Shown: positions 1-10,223, counted from the first letter of the stretch. The stretch is DNA of 64,000 bases from Macrococcoides equi (GCF_047425865.1 NZ_CP179735.1), one strand, 5' to 3'. Notes: generated by a model not told the origin, from the sequence alone. A program made the numbers and translations.

Positions 1-687
1 GATAGCATATAAACCATCTTTTTCAATTTTAAATAAATCTTCTTCAAACTTCGGTAATTGACCTGTACCATACATAGAATCAGCATTAACAAGTTGTGGT
101 GTAACCATTTCCTGATAACCATGTTCTTGCGTATGAATATCTAACATGAAGTTATATAATGCACGTTCAAGTCTTGCACCATCACGTGTTAGGAATGCAA
201 ATCGAGCACCAGAAACTTTTGCAGCACGTTCGAAATCTGCCATTTTTAATTCTTCCACAAGATCCCAGTGTGCTTTCGCTTCAAAATCAAACTCACGAGG
301 AGTACCCCATTTACGAACTTCAACGTTATCATCTTCATCTTTACCAAACGGTGTTTCATCACTTACTAAGTTTGGTAAACCTGCAAGTTTGTCTTTTAAG
401 TCAGCTGCTACTGTATTTAATTCAGTATCAATCGTTTTAATTTCTTCACCAACAACACGCATTTCTTCAATGGCATCATCAGCATTTTCATTATTACGTT
501 TTTTAAGTGCAATTTCTTCACTTGCTTTATTACGTTTTGCTTTTAATTCTTCAGTTTTAGCAGTTAATTCACGATTTTTAGTATCTAAATTTAAAATTTC
601 TTCAACGATCGATGTATCAATACCACGCATTTCTAACTTTTTCTTAACATACTCAGCGTCATTTCTAAATAATTTAATGTCTAACAT
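1..687 (-). CDS. serS: Seryl-tRNA synthetase, N-terminal part (cut by window edge)
   Basis: Charges tRNA-Ser with serine in the cytoplasm. The 229 visible residues begin MLDIKLFRND and hold the long N-terminal coiled-coil arm (about residues 30-100, rich in E, K and A) that grips the tRNA-Ser variable arm. The beginning of the class II catalytic core follows (TRDGARLERALYNFM near residue 190). The C-terminal half, with motifs 2 and 3, lies beyond the left edge, so this is a sequence boundary and not a pseudogene. The ATG at 687 has a GGAGGAGAAC site just upstream. A T-box leader precedes it, so expression should respond to uncharged tRNA-Ser. An nnrD/serS pairing near gyrA fits staphylococcal gene order. 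Confidence 0.95.
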   Translation of the reverse strand, partial: MLDIKLFRNDAEYVKKKLEMRGIDTSIVEEILNLDTKNRELTAKTEELKAKRNKASEEIALKKRNNENADDAIEEMRVVGEEIKTIDTELNTVAADLKDKLAGLPNLVSDETPFGKDEDDNVEVRKWGTPREFDFEAKAHWDLVEELKMADFERAAKVSGARFAFLTRDGARLERALYNFMLDIHTQEHGYQEMVTPQLVNADSMYGTGQLPKFEEDLFKIEKDGLYAI

Positions 688-730
688 GTAGTTCTCCTCC
701 TGATTTTAATTTTGAATGATATTAGCGGGT

Positions 731-972
731 ACAAAAAAATACCACGTCCCTTATACAAGGGACGTGGTATTTACGCGTTGCCACCCTAATTAATAGTTAA
801 TCTATGATTAACTATTCACTCCATTTCATAACGGCTCATCACCGGTTTGCCAAACTTTATATATGGGTAGAATTTCATGTATTCAACATCATAGCTTGCA
901 CCAAACGCTATGTCTCTTAAAATTGTCTCAACATTACTTATCCCAAATGACAAATGTATTATTTGATTTGAT
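731..972 (-). promoter_or_regulatory. T-box leader of serS
   Basis: Read on the minus strand, the leader contains the T-box core AGGGTGGCAACGCG (about 773-789). A strong terminator hairpin follows at about 735-770: an ACCACGTCCCTT/AAGGGACGTGGT stem and then a T-run. In this class, binding of uncharged tRNA to the T-box bulge favours the antiterminator. The downstream gene predicts tRNA-Ser as ligand. I did not resolve the specifier codon. Confidence 0.9.
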
Positions 973-975
973 ATT

Positions 976-1004
976 ATAGTATCATAGGACTATCAGAATG
1001 ACAA
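976..1004 (-). promoter_or_regulatory. Probable sigma-A promoter of the serS T-box leader
   Basis: On the minus strand, TTGTCA (1004-999) is followed after 17 bp by TACTAT (981-976). The position fits a T-box leader of about 240 nt. The -10 is imperfect; an overlapping TATAAT at 978-973 would need a 20-bp spacer. Confidence 0.5.
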
Positions 1005-1077
1005 CAATAAAATTCTGAAAAATTAAAATTAATTTTTTTACCATAATATCTATACTTTTTGATAAAGGAGAATCAAC

Positions 1078-1890
1078 ATGGAAATCATAGAAAATATTCA
1101 AATCCCTAAGCGTAAAATCGTCTCTCACAAAGGGGATTATGGACGTATATTACTGATTGGCGGCAATCAAAATATGGGTGGTTCTATCATGATGGCTGCC
1201 AGAGCATGTGTCTACAGCGGGGGTGGACTGACTACTGTTGCCACTCACCAATCTAATCACACTGCACTCCATTCAAGATGTCCTGAAGCAATGGTATCAG
1301 ATATTAATGACATAAAACGATTAACAAAATTAATCGAAGGTGCTGATAGCATCTTAATTGGTCCCGGTTTAGGGCTGGATTTCCAGGGAAATAATGTTCT
1401 CACTATATTATTTCAGCATATTAAAAGCCATCAGACACTTATCATTGATGGGGATGGCATCACGATTCTAAGTAAGTTAAAACATCCATTACCAAACTGT
1501 AATGTCATTTTTACACCCCATCAAATGGAGTGGGAAAGATTAAGTGGCATCCCAATTGCTGAACAAACACCGGAGCGTAATCGAGCAAAAGCAGATGAAC
1601 TTGGTGCACATGTTGTCCTGAAAAAACATGAAACAGAACTGTATTTAAAGAGTGGGGATTATAAGATTACTGTCGGTAATGCTGCAATGGCATCTGGTGG
1701 AATGGGTGATGCACTAGCAGGCGTGATCGCAAGTTTCCTGGGTCAGTTTCATTCTGAAGAAGCTATTAAAAATGCTGTCTATATCCACAGTTTAATTGGA
1801 GATAAACTTGCACAGGAAATGTACGTTGTACCTGCGAGTCGTATTATTGATGAACTGCCATATATGATGAAAGAACTGGAAGCACAATAA
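1078..1890 (+). CDS. nnrD: ADP-dependent NAD(P)H-hydrate dehydratase
   Basis: Repairs damaged NADH/NADPH by dehydrating the (S)-hydrate forms, using ADP. The 270-residue protein has the ribokinase-like YjeF C-terminal fold. Visible motifs are KGDYGRILLIGG (18-29), GPGLG (95-99), TPHQME (146-151) and GGMGD (207-211), the last holding the catalytic aspartate. There is no fused NnrE epimerase domain, as is usual for the short Firmicutes form. It has a good AAGGAG site and a single-gene transcription unit. It is divergent from serS and convergent with budA, with a shared terminator after it. Confidence 0.93.
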   Translation: MEIIENIQIPKRKIVSHKGDYGRILLIGGNQNMGGSIMMAARACVYSGGGLTTVATHQSNHTALHSRCPEAMVSDINDIKRLTKLIEGADSILIGPGLGLDFQGNNVLTILFQHIKSHQTLIIDGDGITILSKLKHPLPNCNVIFTPHQMEWERLSGIPIAEQTPERNRAKADELGAHVVLKKHETELYLKSGDYKITVGNAAMASGGMGDALAGVIASFLGQFHSEEAIKNAVYIHSLIGDKLAQEMYVVPASRIIDELPYMMKELEAQ

Positions 1891-1894
1891 AATT

Positions 1895-1940
1895 AAAAGC
1901 AACGATAATATTATTTTGAATATTATCGTTGCTTTTTTTA
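1895..1940. terminator. Bidirectional terminator between nnrD and budA
   Basis: A perfect 16-bp stem (AAAAGCAACGATAATA, 1895-1910, paired with 1921-1936) with a short loop and T-runs on both strands, placed between convergent genes. Confidence 0.9.
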
Positions 1941-1944
1941 ATCA

Positions 1945-2646
1945 TTATTCACTTTTCTCGATATCACTAAGCATTTCCGGATCATTTAAATCATGTTCAC
2001 GGTAACGTTTAGTATCAGGCATCTTTAAGATAAAGTCTTCTTGTAATGCGAGTTCTACTTTCACATCTTCAATTTCATAATCAAAGACATGTCCACCTGT
2101 TTTACGATCATCACTAAGATAATGAACATGATATCCACCGACCCCAATACCAGTTATAAAGTGGGGTGTATAGAAGCCGAATAAAGTACCTTCAGTGTTT
2201 TCAATATCAAAGTAGCCTTGCTCTTTCACCGCTTCAACAAGTTTCGGATAAGGTGGTGTTTGTTTTTTTACTGCTCTTGCCCTAACCAACTTAAATTTAC
2301 CGCTTATTCTTACTGCATGAAAATAGTTCGTTCCTTGAATTTCTTTTAAGATCAGTTCATCAAGTTGTTCTTTATTCATTGATTGATTAAACAATAACGT
2401 TTGTGTTGGTTTAAAATCCATCATACTGGCAAAAGGAGTTGTTTCTTCCTTATCCACAACGCGTACATTACCTGTACTTTCAATTACATAAGGCTGTCCT
2501 TCTAAGACAATAAGTTCTCCGTTTAATCCATCTAATGTACCAATACCATTGTTACCTGTTGCAAGTATGTCGTTTATTTTAAATGTTCCTTCAAACATTC
2601 CACCTACAAGCGCACCCATCGTTGAATATTGATATAAATGATTCAT
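1945..2646 (-). CDS. budA: Alpha-acetolactate decarboxylase
   Basis: Converts 2-acetolactate to acetoin, the second step of the overflow pathway from pyruvate. The 233-residue length is normal for the family. The metal-binding histidines are visible as HVH (173, 175) and H186. The gene follows alsS by 8 bp with its own GGAGG site, so the two form an alsS-budA operon. Acetoin production limits acidification and consumes pyruvate during fast growth on sugars. Confidence 0.95.
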   Translation of the reverse strand: MNHLYQYSTMGALVGGMFEGTFKINDILATGNNGIGTLDGLNGELIVLEGQPYVIESTGNVRVVDKEETTPFASMMDFKPTQTLLFNQSMNKEQLDELILKEIQGTNYFHAVRISGKFKLVRARAVKKQTPPYPKLVEAVKEQGYFDIENTEGTLFGFYTPHFITGIGVGGYHVHYLSDDRKTGGHVFDYEIEDVKVELALQEDFILKMPDTKRYREHDLNDPEMLSDIEKSE

Positions 2647-2654
2647 AAGTCCTC

Positions 2655-4328
2655 CTAGTTTGTTACGTCTGGTAATAAATCCGCCATTAATTGTGCGTTA
2701 TTACTATAATCTACAGGGATTTCAACAATTACTGGACCATTTTCTGCATCATCCAACGCTTTTTTTAGTACTACTTCTAATTCGCTCGAATGATTAACTT
2801 TATAACCTTTAGCACCCATTGATTCCGCATATTTAACAAAGTCAACTGGTCCTAAGTCAACCGCTGCACCTTTACCATACTTATTAACTTGCTGGAATTT
2901 TACCATATCATAATGGCCATCATTCCATATCAATTGTACGATTGGTGCTTTAAGACGTACTGCTGTTTCTAACTCTTGTCCTGAGAATAAGAATCCTCCA
3001 TCTCCTGCCATTGAAACAACCTTTTTACCCGGACGAACGATTGACGCTGCAATTGCCCATGGTAATGCTACACCTAACGTCTGCATACCATTCGAGAAGA
3101 GTAGATGACGTGGTGAATAACTTCTAAAGTAACGTGCCATATAGATATATAAAGAACCCACGTCCACAGTCACTGTCGTTTCGTCATCAATCAGTTCACG
3201 CACCGTTTTAACAATATGTTTTGGATTAACCAGTTCAGCGCTTAGATGATCTTCTGGTATTTCATATTTCTTTTGAATTAAGTGCGCAATATTATCCAGT
3301 GTGGCTTTCGCCTCATCATTAAATTGAATATCTCCCGCTTTAAGCTTTTCATCCAGACGTTGAATAGTTAACGCCGTATTACCGATTAATTCAGTAACTG
3401 GTGCATAGTGGTTATCAATATCACTTTGCACTTCGTCGATATGAATAATTGTTTTTTCATTTTCTTTATTCCAGATAACCGGATCATATTCAATTGGGTC
3501 ATATCCAACAGTGATAACTAAATCAGCATGTTTTAATAATTCATCTCCCGGTTGATTTCTGAATAAACCAATACGACCGTAGAAATGTTCTTCTAATTCA
3601 CGTGAAATAATACCAGACCCCTGAAATGTTTCTACAACTGGAATTGGATTATTCTTCATAAATGCACGTATCGCATGTGTATTTTCTTCTGAAGAAGCAC
3701 GCATACCGAGTAAAAATACAGGTAATTTTGCTTGTTTAATTTTTTCTGCCAGTGCATCAATTTCAAATGACGGTGCTGGGCCTAATACAGGAGGTTCTTT
3801 AACAACAATTGCCTCTACATCAACATCCTCTGCTGAAATAACATCTTGTGGAATACTCACAAAGGCTGCACCTTTTCGTCCTTCCACACTTGCGCGGAAT
3901 GCATTCGTTACCGCTTCAGAAATACTATTTGCTGATTGAACTTCAACTGAATATTTTGATACATGACTCATTAATCCCGCATTATCTAAAGATTGATGTG
4001 TACGTTTTAGACTATCTTCACGCTTAACGTTACCACCTACAGCTACAACTGGATCACTCTCTGAATTAGCAGTTACCAATCCTGTTGCAAGGTTGGTAAC
4101 ACCAGGGCCACTCGTAACAAGGACTACCCCAGGTTTACCTGTGATACGACCGATACCTTGTGCAATTAAAGTTGCATTTTGTTCGTGACGTGTTACGATA
4201 ACTTCCGGTCCTCTGTCTTCTAATACATCAAATGCTTTGTCAATCTTAGCTCCGGGTACACCAAACACATGTGTAACACCATGGTTAATTAGTGTATCTA
4301 CAAATAAATCTCCACCTGATTTTTTCAT
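2655..4328 (-). CDS. alsS: Catabolic acetolactate synthase
   Basis: A thiamine-diphosphate enzyme that joins two pyruvates into 2-acetolactate. It has three parts: a ThDP-PYR domain with the catalytic glutamate in RHEQNA (about residue 49), a central domain, and a ThDP-PP domain with a GDGG...NDG cofactor motif starting near residue 442. It lies beside budA and has no small regulatory subunit gene, which indicates the catabolic AlsS form rather than IlvB. I chose the ATG at 4328, about 9 nt after AGGAG; a TTG one codon upstream is the alternative. A terminator separates it from gyrA. Confidence 0.95.
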   Translation of the reverse strand: MKKSGGDLFVDTLINHGVTHVFGVPGAKIDKAFDVLEDRGPEVIVTRHEQNATLIAQGIGRITGKPGVVLVTSGPGVTNLATGLVTANSESDPVVAVGGNVKREDSLKRTHQSLDNAGLMSHVSKYSVEVQSANSISEAVTNAFRASVEGRKGAAFVSIPQDVISAEDVDVEAIVVKEPPVLGPAPSFEIDALAEKIKQAKLPVFLLGMRASSEENTHAIRAFMKNNPIPVVETFQGSGIISRELEEHFYGRIGLFRNQPGDELLKHADLVITVGYDPIEYDPVIWNKENEKTIIHIDEVQSDIDNHYAPVTELIGNTALTIQRLDEKLKAGDIQFNDEAKATLDNIAHLIQKKYEIPEDHLSAELVNPKHIVKTVRELIDDETTVTVDVGSLYIYMARYFRSYSPRHLLFSNGMQTLGVALPWAIAASIVRPGKKVVSMAGDGGFLFSGQELETAVRLKAPIVQLIWNDGHYDMVKFQQVNKYGKGAAVDLGPVDFVKYAESMGAKGYKVNHSSELEVVLKKALDDAENGPVIVEIPVDYSNNAQLMADLLPDVTN

Positions 4329-4418
4329 CAATGAACGCTCCTAATTAATTATTTTTTCAATTTAAATGCTAATACTATTGCATGCGAACATCAACATATA
4401 CGCTTGTGAAATATAAAT

Positions 4419-4455
4419 CCCCCGATTATTAGACTAAAACTCTAACAATCGGGGG
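4419..4455 (-). terminator. Terminator after gyrA
   Basis: Stem of CCCCCGATTATTAGA (4419-4433) with TCTAACAATCGGGGG (4441-4455), followed on the minus strand by an AT-rich tract. It separates gyrA from alsS transcription. Confidence 0.8.
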
Positions 4456-4492
4456 AACAATTTATCTATGAGTACACTATGCGTGTCAACAC

Positions 4493-7156
4493 TTATTCAT
4501 TGTCATTATTTTCTTCAAATATGTCATCAAAAGATGAATTCTCTAAAATGTCTTCTTTTGTTTCAAAAGATTCTTCTTCAACGGTACCTACAACATGTCC
4601 GTCTTCAGTATCAATGTCTTCATTCTGATCTTCTAAAGCTTCCTCAGTTAAAGTTGTCTCTTGCTCAGCAATCACTTCACCTGGTACTTTATCTGCATCG
4701 ATGTCTTCAACATCTTCTTCTTTTTCAACTTTTGCTACCGTTGCTACAAGTTGTCCTTCGCCTAATTTAATTAAGCGTACACCTTGTGCAGAACGGCCAT
4801 TTTGTGAGAATTCAGCGACATCTAATCGAATCACTACGCCTTGATTTGTTACTAACATAATATCTTCATCACCATTAACCGTCGTAATGCATACAAGATT
4901 ACCATTTTTCTCAGTAATACTTGCAGTCTTTATACCTTTACCACCACGGTTTGATATACGATATTCAGTTTCAGTTGTACGTTTTCCGTAACCTTTTTCA
5001 GTAACAACTAACACTTCATGCTCACCATTTGATTCAATAACATCCAGCCCAATAACTTCATCACCTTCACGTAATGTAATACCTTTTACACCCGCAGCTG
5101 TTCTACCTAATGGACGTAATTTATCCTCTTCAAAACGAATAAGCGAAGCATGCTTTGTTCCGATAATAAGTTGTTTATTACCATCTGTTAAACGTACCGC
5201 AATTAACTCATCGTCTTCTCTAAAGTTAATTGCAATTTTACCGTTCTTATTGATACGTGAGAAATGTGAAAGACTTGTACGTTTAATGATACCGTGTTTT
5301 GTTGCGAAGATGATAAATGCGTCTTCACGATCCAAATTCTTCACAGCAATCATCGTACTGATTTTCTCATCTTTATCCAGTTCCAGAACGTTTACGATAG
5401 GAATACCTTTTGATTGTCGAGATAACTCAGGAATTTCATATCCTTTAACTTTATACACACGACCTTTATTCGTAAAGAACAGTACATTATCGTGTGTTGA
5501 AGTTGTAACCACTTGACTCACAAAGTCTTCATCCAGTGTATTCATTCCCTGAACTCCTCTACCACCACGGTGTTGCGTGCGGTAAGTTGAGGCCGGCAGA
5601 CGTTTAATATAATTGTTATGACTTAATGTAATGACAATATTTTCTTCATCAATTAAATCTTCATCTTCTAATTGATCAAAACCGCCGGCAGTAATTTCAG
5701 TACGACGTTCATCGCCATATTTATCACGGATTTCGATAAGTTCTTCACGAATAATTTGCAGTAGTTTTTCTTCATCTGCTAAAATCGCACGTAATTCATC
5801 AATATACTTTAACAATTCTTGATATTCTGCTTCAATCTTATCACGTTCTAAACCTGTTAAACGGCGTAAACGCATATCTAAAATAGCTTGTGCCTGACGT
5901 TCAGATAACTTAAATTGTTCCATTAAGCCTTCCATTGCTTCAGCATCATTTTTAGACCCTCGAATCAATGCAATAATCTCATCGATATGATCTAGTGCAA
6001 TACGTAATCCTTCTAAAATATGTGCACGATCTTCTGCTTTCTTTAAGTTATACTCTGTTCTTCTTCTTACTACGACTTTTTGATGCTCTAAATAGTGATA
6101 AATTGCTTGTTTTATGTTCAATGTTTTCGGTTGACCATCAACAAGGGCTAACATATTAACACCGAATGAAGTTTGTAGTGGTGTCAGTTTATATAAATTA
6201 TTTAAAATGACATTCGCATTCGCATCTCGACGCACGTCAATAACAATGCGCACACCTTCTTTTAAACTTGTTTCATCACGTAAATCTGTAATGCCATCTA
6301 TTTTTTTATCACGCGCAAGTTCCGCAATCTTTTCTACTAATCGTGCTTTATTCACCTGATAAGGAATTTCAGTAACAATAATCGTTTCTTTGCCATTTGG
6401 ACGTGTTTCAATTAATGTCTTTGCACGCATAATGACTGATCCTCGACCCGTCTCATAAGCACGACGAATACCACTACGTCCTAAAATAAGTCCTGCTGTT
6501 GGGAAATCCGGTCCCTGAATAAATTCCATGAGTTCAGGAATTGAGATCTCAGGATTTTTACTTAATTCTAAGACACCATTAATTACTTCTGTTAAGTTGT
6601 GCGGCGGAATATTTGTTGCCATACCTACTGCAATACCTGAAGCACCATTCACCAGTAAATTCGGGAATCTTGACGGTAATACGATAGGTTCACGTTCGTT
6701 ACCATCATAGTTATCTTTGAAATCAATCGTGTCTTTGTTAATATCACGCATGAGTTCCATAGCAATCTTAGACATACGGGCCTCTGTATAACGCATCGCA
6801 GCAGCACCGTCACCGTCCATAGAACCAAAGTTCCCTTGACCATCAACGAGCATATAACGATAACTGAAGTCCTGCGCCATACGTACCATCGCTTCATAGA
6901 TTGAAGAGTCACCGTGTGGATGATATTTACCCATAACATCCCCTACGATACGGGCAGATTTTTTGTATGGTTTGTCAGGAGTCATACCCATGTTGTTCAT
7001 ACCGTATAAAATACGGCGATGCACAGGTTTCATACCATCACGAACATCAGGTAAAGCACGTGAAACGATAACACTCATCGCATAATCAAGAAACGACTCT
7101 CTCATTTCACTTGTAATATTTCTATCCTGTAGTTTTGAATCGTGTTCTAAAGCCAT
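4493..7156 (-). CDS. gyrA: DNA gyrase subunit A
   Basis: The breakage-reunion subunit of gyrase, 887 residues. The catalytic tyrosine is Y123 in AAMRYTEARM. The GyrA box is seen as QHRGGRG in the start of the beta-pinwheel domain. The last 70 or so residues form a very acidic tail rich in E and D. In the quinolone-resistance region the residues are S84, S85 and E88, the susceptible-type residues in staphylococci. It lies 27 bp after gyrB and starts at an ATG with AAGGAGG upstream. It is the last gene of the leftward origin cluster. Confidence 0.98.
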   Translation of the reverse strand: MALEHDSKLQDRNITSEMRESFLDYAMSVIVSRALPDVRDGMKPVHRRILYGMNNMGMTPDKPYKKSARIVGDVMGKYHPHGDSSIYEAMVRMAQDFSYRYMLVDGQGNFGSMDGDGAAAMRYTEARMSKIAMELMRDINKDTIDFKDNYDGNEREPIVLPSRFPNLLVNGASGIAVGMATNIPPHNLTEVINGVLELSKNPEISIPELMEFIQGPDFPTAGLILGRSGIRRAYETGRGSVIMRAKTLIETRPNGKETIIVTEIPYQVNKARLVEKIAELARDKKIDGITDLRDETSLKEGVRIVIDVRRDANANVILNNLYKLTPLQTSFGVNMLALVDGQPKTLNIKQAIYHYLEHQKVVVRRRTEYNLKKAEDRAHILEGLRIALDHIDEIIALIRGSKNDAEAMEGLMEQFKLSERQAQAILDMRLRRLTGLERDKIEAEYQELLKYIDELRAILADEEKLLQIIREELIEIRDKYGDERRTEITAGGFDQLEDEDLIDEENIVITLSHNNYIKRLPASTYRTQHRGGRGVQGMNTLDEDFVSQVVTTSTHDNVLFFTNKGRVYKVKGYEIPELSRQSKGIPIVNVLELDKDEKISTMIAVKNLDREDAFIIFATKHGIIKRTSLSHFSRINKNGKIAINFREDDELIAVRLTDGNKQLIIGTKHASLIRFEEDKLRPLGRTAAGVKGITLREGDEVIGLDVIESNGEHEVLVVTEKGYGKRTTETEYRISNRGGKGIKTASITEKNGNLVCITTVNGDEDIMLVTNQGVVIRLDVAEFSQNGRSAQGVRLIKLGEGQLVATVAKVEKEEDVEDIDADKVPGEVIAEQETTLTEEALEDQNEDIDTEDGHVVGTVEEESFETKEDILENSSFDDIFEENNDNE

Positions 7157-7183
7157 AAATGGCGCCTCCTTAAGTTACTATCT

Positions 7184-9097
7184 TTATGCATCTACATTCG
7201 CGTATACGGCATTCTCTTCAATGAATGTACGACGATGTTCAACAACATCACCCATTAACATTTCAAATACTTCATCCGCTTCAATGGCATCACCTAATGT
7301 TACTTGTAACATCGAACGGTTCTCAGGATTCATCGTTGTTTCCCATAATTGGTCAGCATTCATTTCACCTAAACCTTTATAACGTGCGAGTTGCCATTTT
7401 GGTGTTGCTGGTAATTCTTTTCTAAGCTTTTCTAATTCACGTTCGTTATAAACGTAATATTTCTTCTTACCTTGTTCGACTTTAAATAGTGGCGGCTGCG
7501 CAATATATACATAGCCTGCTTCAAGTAACGGTCTCATAAATCGATAGAAGAAGGTTAATAGTAATGTACGAATATGCGCACCATCGACATCCGCATCGGT
7601 CATAATCACGATTTTATGATATCTCGCTTTAGAAATATCAAATTCTCCACCGATACCTGTACCCATCGCTGTAATCATAGAACGAATTTCGTTATTACCT
7701 AAAATACGATCTAAACGTGCTTTCTCAACGTTTAAAATCTTACCACGTAACGGTAAAATCGCTTGCGTCTTAGAGTCACGACCTGATTTTGCAGATCCAC
7801 CGGCTGAATCTCCCTCAACGATATATAATTCACTAATTGAAGGGTCTTTACTTGAACAGTCGGCAAGTTTACCCGGTAAGCTAGAAATCTCGAGTCCTGA
7901 TTTACGACGTGTTACTTCTCGTGCTTTCTTTGCTGCCAGACGTGCACGAGATGCCATAATACCTTTTTCGACAATAATACGTGCAATCGGTGGATTTTCC
8001 ATTAAGAAACGCTCAAAATTCTCAGCAAATAAGTTGTCTGTAATTTGACGTACTTCCGTATTACCGAGTTTCGTCTTTGTTTGTCCTTCAAATTGTGGAT
8101 CACCATGTTTGATAGAAACGACTGCAGTAATTCCTTCACGTACATCTTCACCTGAAAGTTTTTCATCGTTGTCTTTAATTAATTTATTTTTTGACCCGTA
8201 ATTATTAATCACACGTGTTAAAGCACGTTTAAAGCCATCTTCATGCGTCCCACCTTCATATGTATGGATATTATTTGCATAACTTAGAAGGTTGGTAGAA
8301 TAGCCATTATTGTATTGAATTGAAATCTCTACTTCAATATCATTACGTGTATCATGAATATAAATCGGTTCAGGGAATAATACTTCTTTAGATTTATTTA
8401 ATAGTTCAACGTAAGACTTTATTCCACCTTCATAGTGATATTCGTCTTCAACAATTTCTTCTTCACGTTCATCACGTATCGTAATTTTAATCCCTTTGTT
8501 TAAGAAAGCTAGTTCACGTATACGTTTTTGTAGAATTTCATATTCATAAACAGTCGTCTCAGTAAAAATTTCAGGATCCGCTTTAAAACGAATTACCGTT
8601 CCTGTTTTATCTGTTTCTCCAACAACTTTTAAGTCGAAGGCAGGCACCCCTTGGTGATATGCCTGATGATGAATTTGTCCTTCTTTATGTACATATACTT
8701 CAAGTGTTGAACTTAAGGCATTAACAACCGATGATCCTACACCATGCAGACCACCAGAAACTTTGTATCCGCCACCGCCAAACTTACCACCAGCGTGTAA
8801 TACCGTTAAAATAACTTCAACAGCAGGGCGTCCCATTTTCTTATGCATTTCAACAGGAATACCACGTCCATTATCCGTTACGCGAATCCAGTTATCTTTT
8901 TCTATTACTACTTCAATTTCATTAGCAAACCCTGCTAATGCTTCATCGATACTGTTATCAACAATCTCCCACACTAAATGGTGTAAACCACGAGAGGCAG
9001 TCGATCCAATATACATCCCCGGTCTTTTACGAACCGCTTCTAATCCTTCTAATACTTGTATCTGATCAGCACCATATTGGTCTAAATTTTGTTCCAA
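7184..9097 (-). CDS. gyrB: DNA gyrase subunit B
   Basis: The ATPase subunit of gyrase. It has a GHKL ATP-binding domain (VDNSIDEALAG, DNGRGIP, GLHGVGSSVVNALS), a transducer domain, and a Toprim domain (EGDSAGG, DADVDGAHI) that binds GyrA and magnesium. The start is ambiguous: a TTG at 9097 sits 5 nt after AGGTGA and gives MEQNLDQYGAD. A GTG at 9106 overlaps that same AGGTGA and would add three residues. I prefer the TTG. The gene is in the recF-gyrB-gyrA order, only a few bases after recF. Confidence 0.97.
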   Translation of the reverse strand: MEQNLDQYGADQIQVLEGLEAVRKRPGMYIGSTASRGLHHLVWEIVDNSIDEALAGFANEIEVVIEKDNWIRVTDNGRGIPVEMHKKMGRPAVEVILTVLHAGGKFGGGGYKVSGGLHGVGSSVVNALSSTLEVYVHKEGQIHHQAYHQGVPAFDLKVVGETDKTGTVIRFKADPEIFTETTVYEYEILQKRIRELAFLNKGIKITIRDEREEEIVEDEYHYEGGIKSYVELLNKSKEVLFPEPIYIHDTRNDIEVEISIQYNNGYSTNLLSYANNIHTYEGGTHEDGFKRALTRVINNYGSKNKLIKDNDEKLSGEDVREGITAVVSIKHGDPQFEGQTKTKLGNTEVRQITDNLFAENFERFLMENPPIARIIVEKGIMASRARLAAKKAREVTRRKSGLEISSLPGKLADCSSKDPSISELYIVEGDSAGGSAKSGRDSKTQAILPLRGKILNVEKARLDRILGNNEIRSMITAMGTGIGGEFDISKARYHKIVIMTDADVDGAHIRTLLLTFFYRFMRPLLEAGYVYIAQPPLFKVEQGKKKYYVYNERELEKLRKELPATPKWQLARYKGLGEMNADQLWETTMNPENRSMLQVTLGDAIEADEVFEMLMGDVVEHRRTFIEENAVYANVDA

Positions 9098-9113
9098 GAT
9101 TGTCACCTATCTT

Positions 9114-10223
9114 TCAATTAGTCGAAATATGTCCATCAGAGACATTGAATAATTTCGCTCGGTTAATCGTTTCATGTTCAATACCATCCACTGATGTGGT
9201 TGTAACGAATGTTTGAACTTTATGTTGAATCGTTGTCAGTAAATGCGTCTGTCTTAAATCATCTAGTTCAGAAAGTACATCATCTAATAACAAAATCGGA
9301 TATTCTCCAACTTCTAAATTGATAAGTTCAATCTCTGCTAGTTTTACAGATAATGCAGTTGTACGTTGCTGTCCTTGTGAACCATATGTCTGCACATCTA
9401 TATCATTAATAGTAAATGTTATATCATCACGATGCGGACCGTATAAACTCTGTGCACGTTCTATTTCACGCTTGCTTTCTTTGTTTAGCAGGGCAATACA
9501 TGAGACAGTCATCTTTTCAACATCATCACTATATTCAAGACTAGAGATATAGTGTAGTTTTAAATGTTCTTTTTGTTTGGTTATACCTTGGTGGATAGGT
9601 AGGGCAAGTTCTTCAAGCTTTTCAATAAACAACTTGCGACGCATTGTAAGTTTCACTGCGTATTCTGCAAATTGCTCATTCAGTACTTCAAGCATCGTAA
9701 CGTCTGTACTGCCTGACTGCTTAAGTTGCTTTAAATGATGATTCTTTTGTTTGAGGATTCTTTGAAAGTTGGATAAATCGTTGAGATATACAGCTGATAT
9801 TTGTCCAATTTCCATATCAATAAATCGTCTTCTGATTTGAGGACTTCCTTTTACCAGGTTCAAGTCCTCCGGAGCAAAAAGAACGACATTCATATGACCT
9901 ATGTATTCCGTTAATCGCTTTTGTTCTAAATGATTAACTTTCGCTTTTTTTCCTTTGGAGGAAATCGTGAGTGATAATGGCATCATGCCATGTCGATATT
10001 CAAGCTGGCCTTCAATATGACTATATTGCTCTCCCCAGGATATCAACTCTTTATCATTAGAAGTCCTGTGACTTTTCGCCATAGCCAGACAATATATCGC
10101 TTCCAGCAAGTTTGTCTTTCCTTGCGCATTTATCCCAATCAAAATATTCACTTCATCGTTAAAAGTCAAATTTGCTTGTTCATAGTTTCTATAATGCGAT
10201 AAGGATAGTGATTTTAATTTCAT
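9114..10223 (-). CDS. recF: DNA replication/repair protein RecF
   Basis: An SMC-like ATPase that helps RecO/RecR load RecA at single-strand gaps. The 369 residues include Walker A GINAQGKT (30-37), the ABC signature region YGSQGQQR, and Walker B ILLLDDVLSELD. The ATG overlaps the yaaA stop codon (TAATG), so the two are translationally coupled. Confidence 0.97.
   Translation of the reverse strand: MKLKSLSLSHYRNYEQANLTFNDEVNILIGINAQGKTNLLEAIYCLAMAKSHRTSNDKELISWGEQYSHIEGQLEYRHGMMPLSLTISSKGKKAKVNHLEQKRLTEYIGHMNVVLFAPEDLNLVKGSPQIRRRFIDMEIGQISAVYLNDLSNFQRILKQKNHHLKQLKQSGSTDVTMLEVLNEQFAEYAVKLTMRRKLFIEKLEELALPIHQGITKQKEHLKLHYISSLEYSDDVEKMTVSCIALLNKESKREIERAQSLYGPHRDDITFTINDIDVQTYGSQGQQRTTALSVKLAEIELINLEVGEYPILLLDDVLSELDDLRQTHLLTTIQHKVQTFVTTTSVDGIEHETINRAKLFNVSDGHISTN

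Noticed and set aside
146..691. Long forward-strand ORF of 181 codons antisense to serS
   Set aside because: It is the mirror of the serS coding sequence, serine-rich and without a ribosome site.
3594..3609. TAATTCACGTGAAATA in alsS as a parS site
   Set aside because: It has three mismatches to the parS consensus; only the central palindrome matches.
7055..7072. GCACGTGAAACGA in gyrA as a parS site
   Set aside because: Only one half-site matches the consensus.
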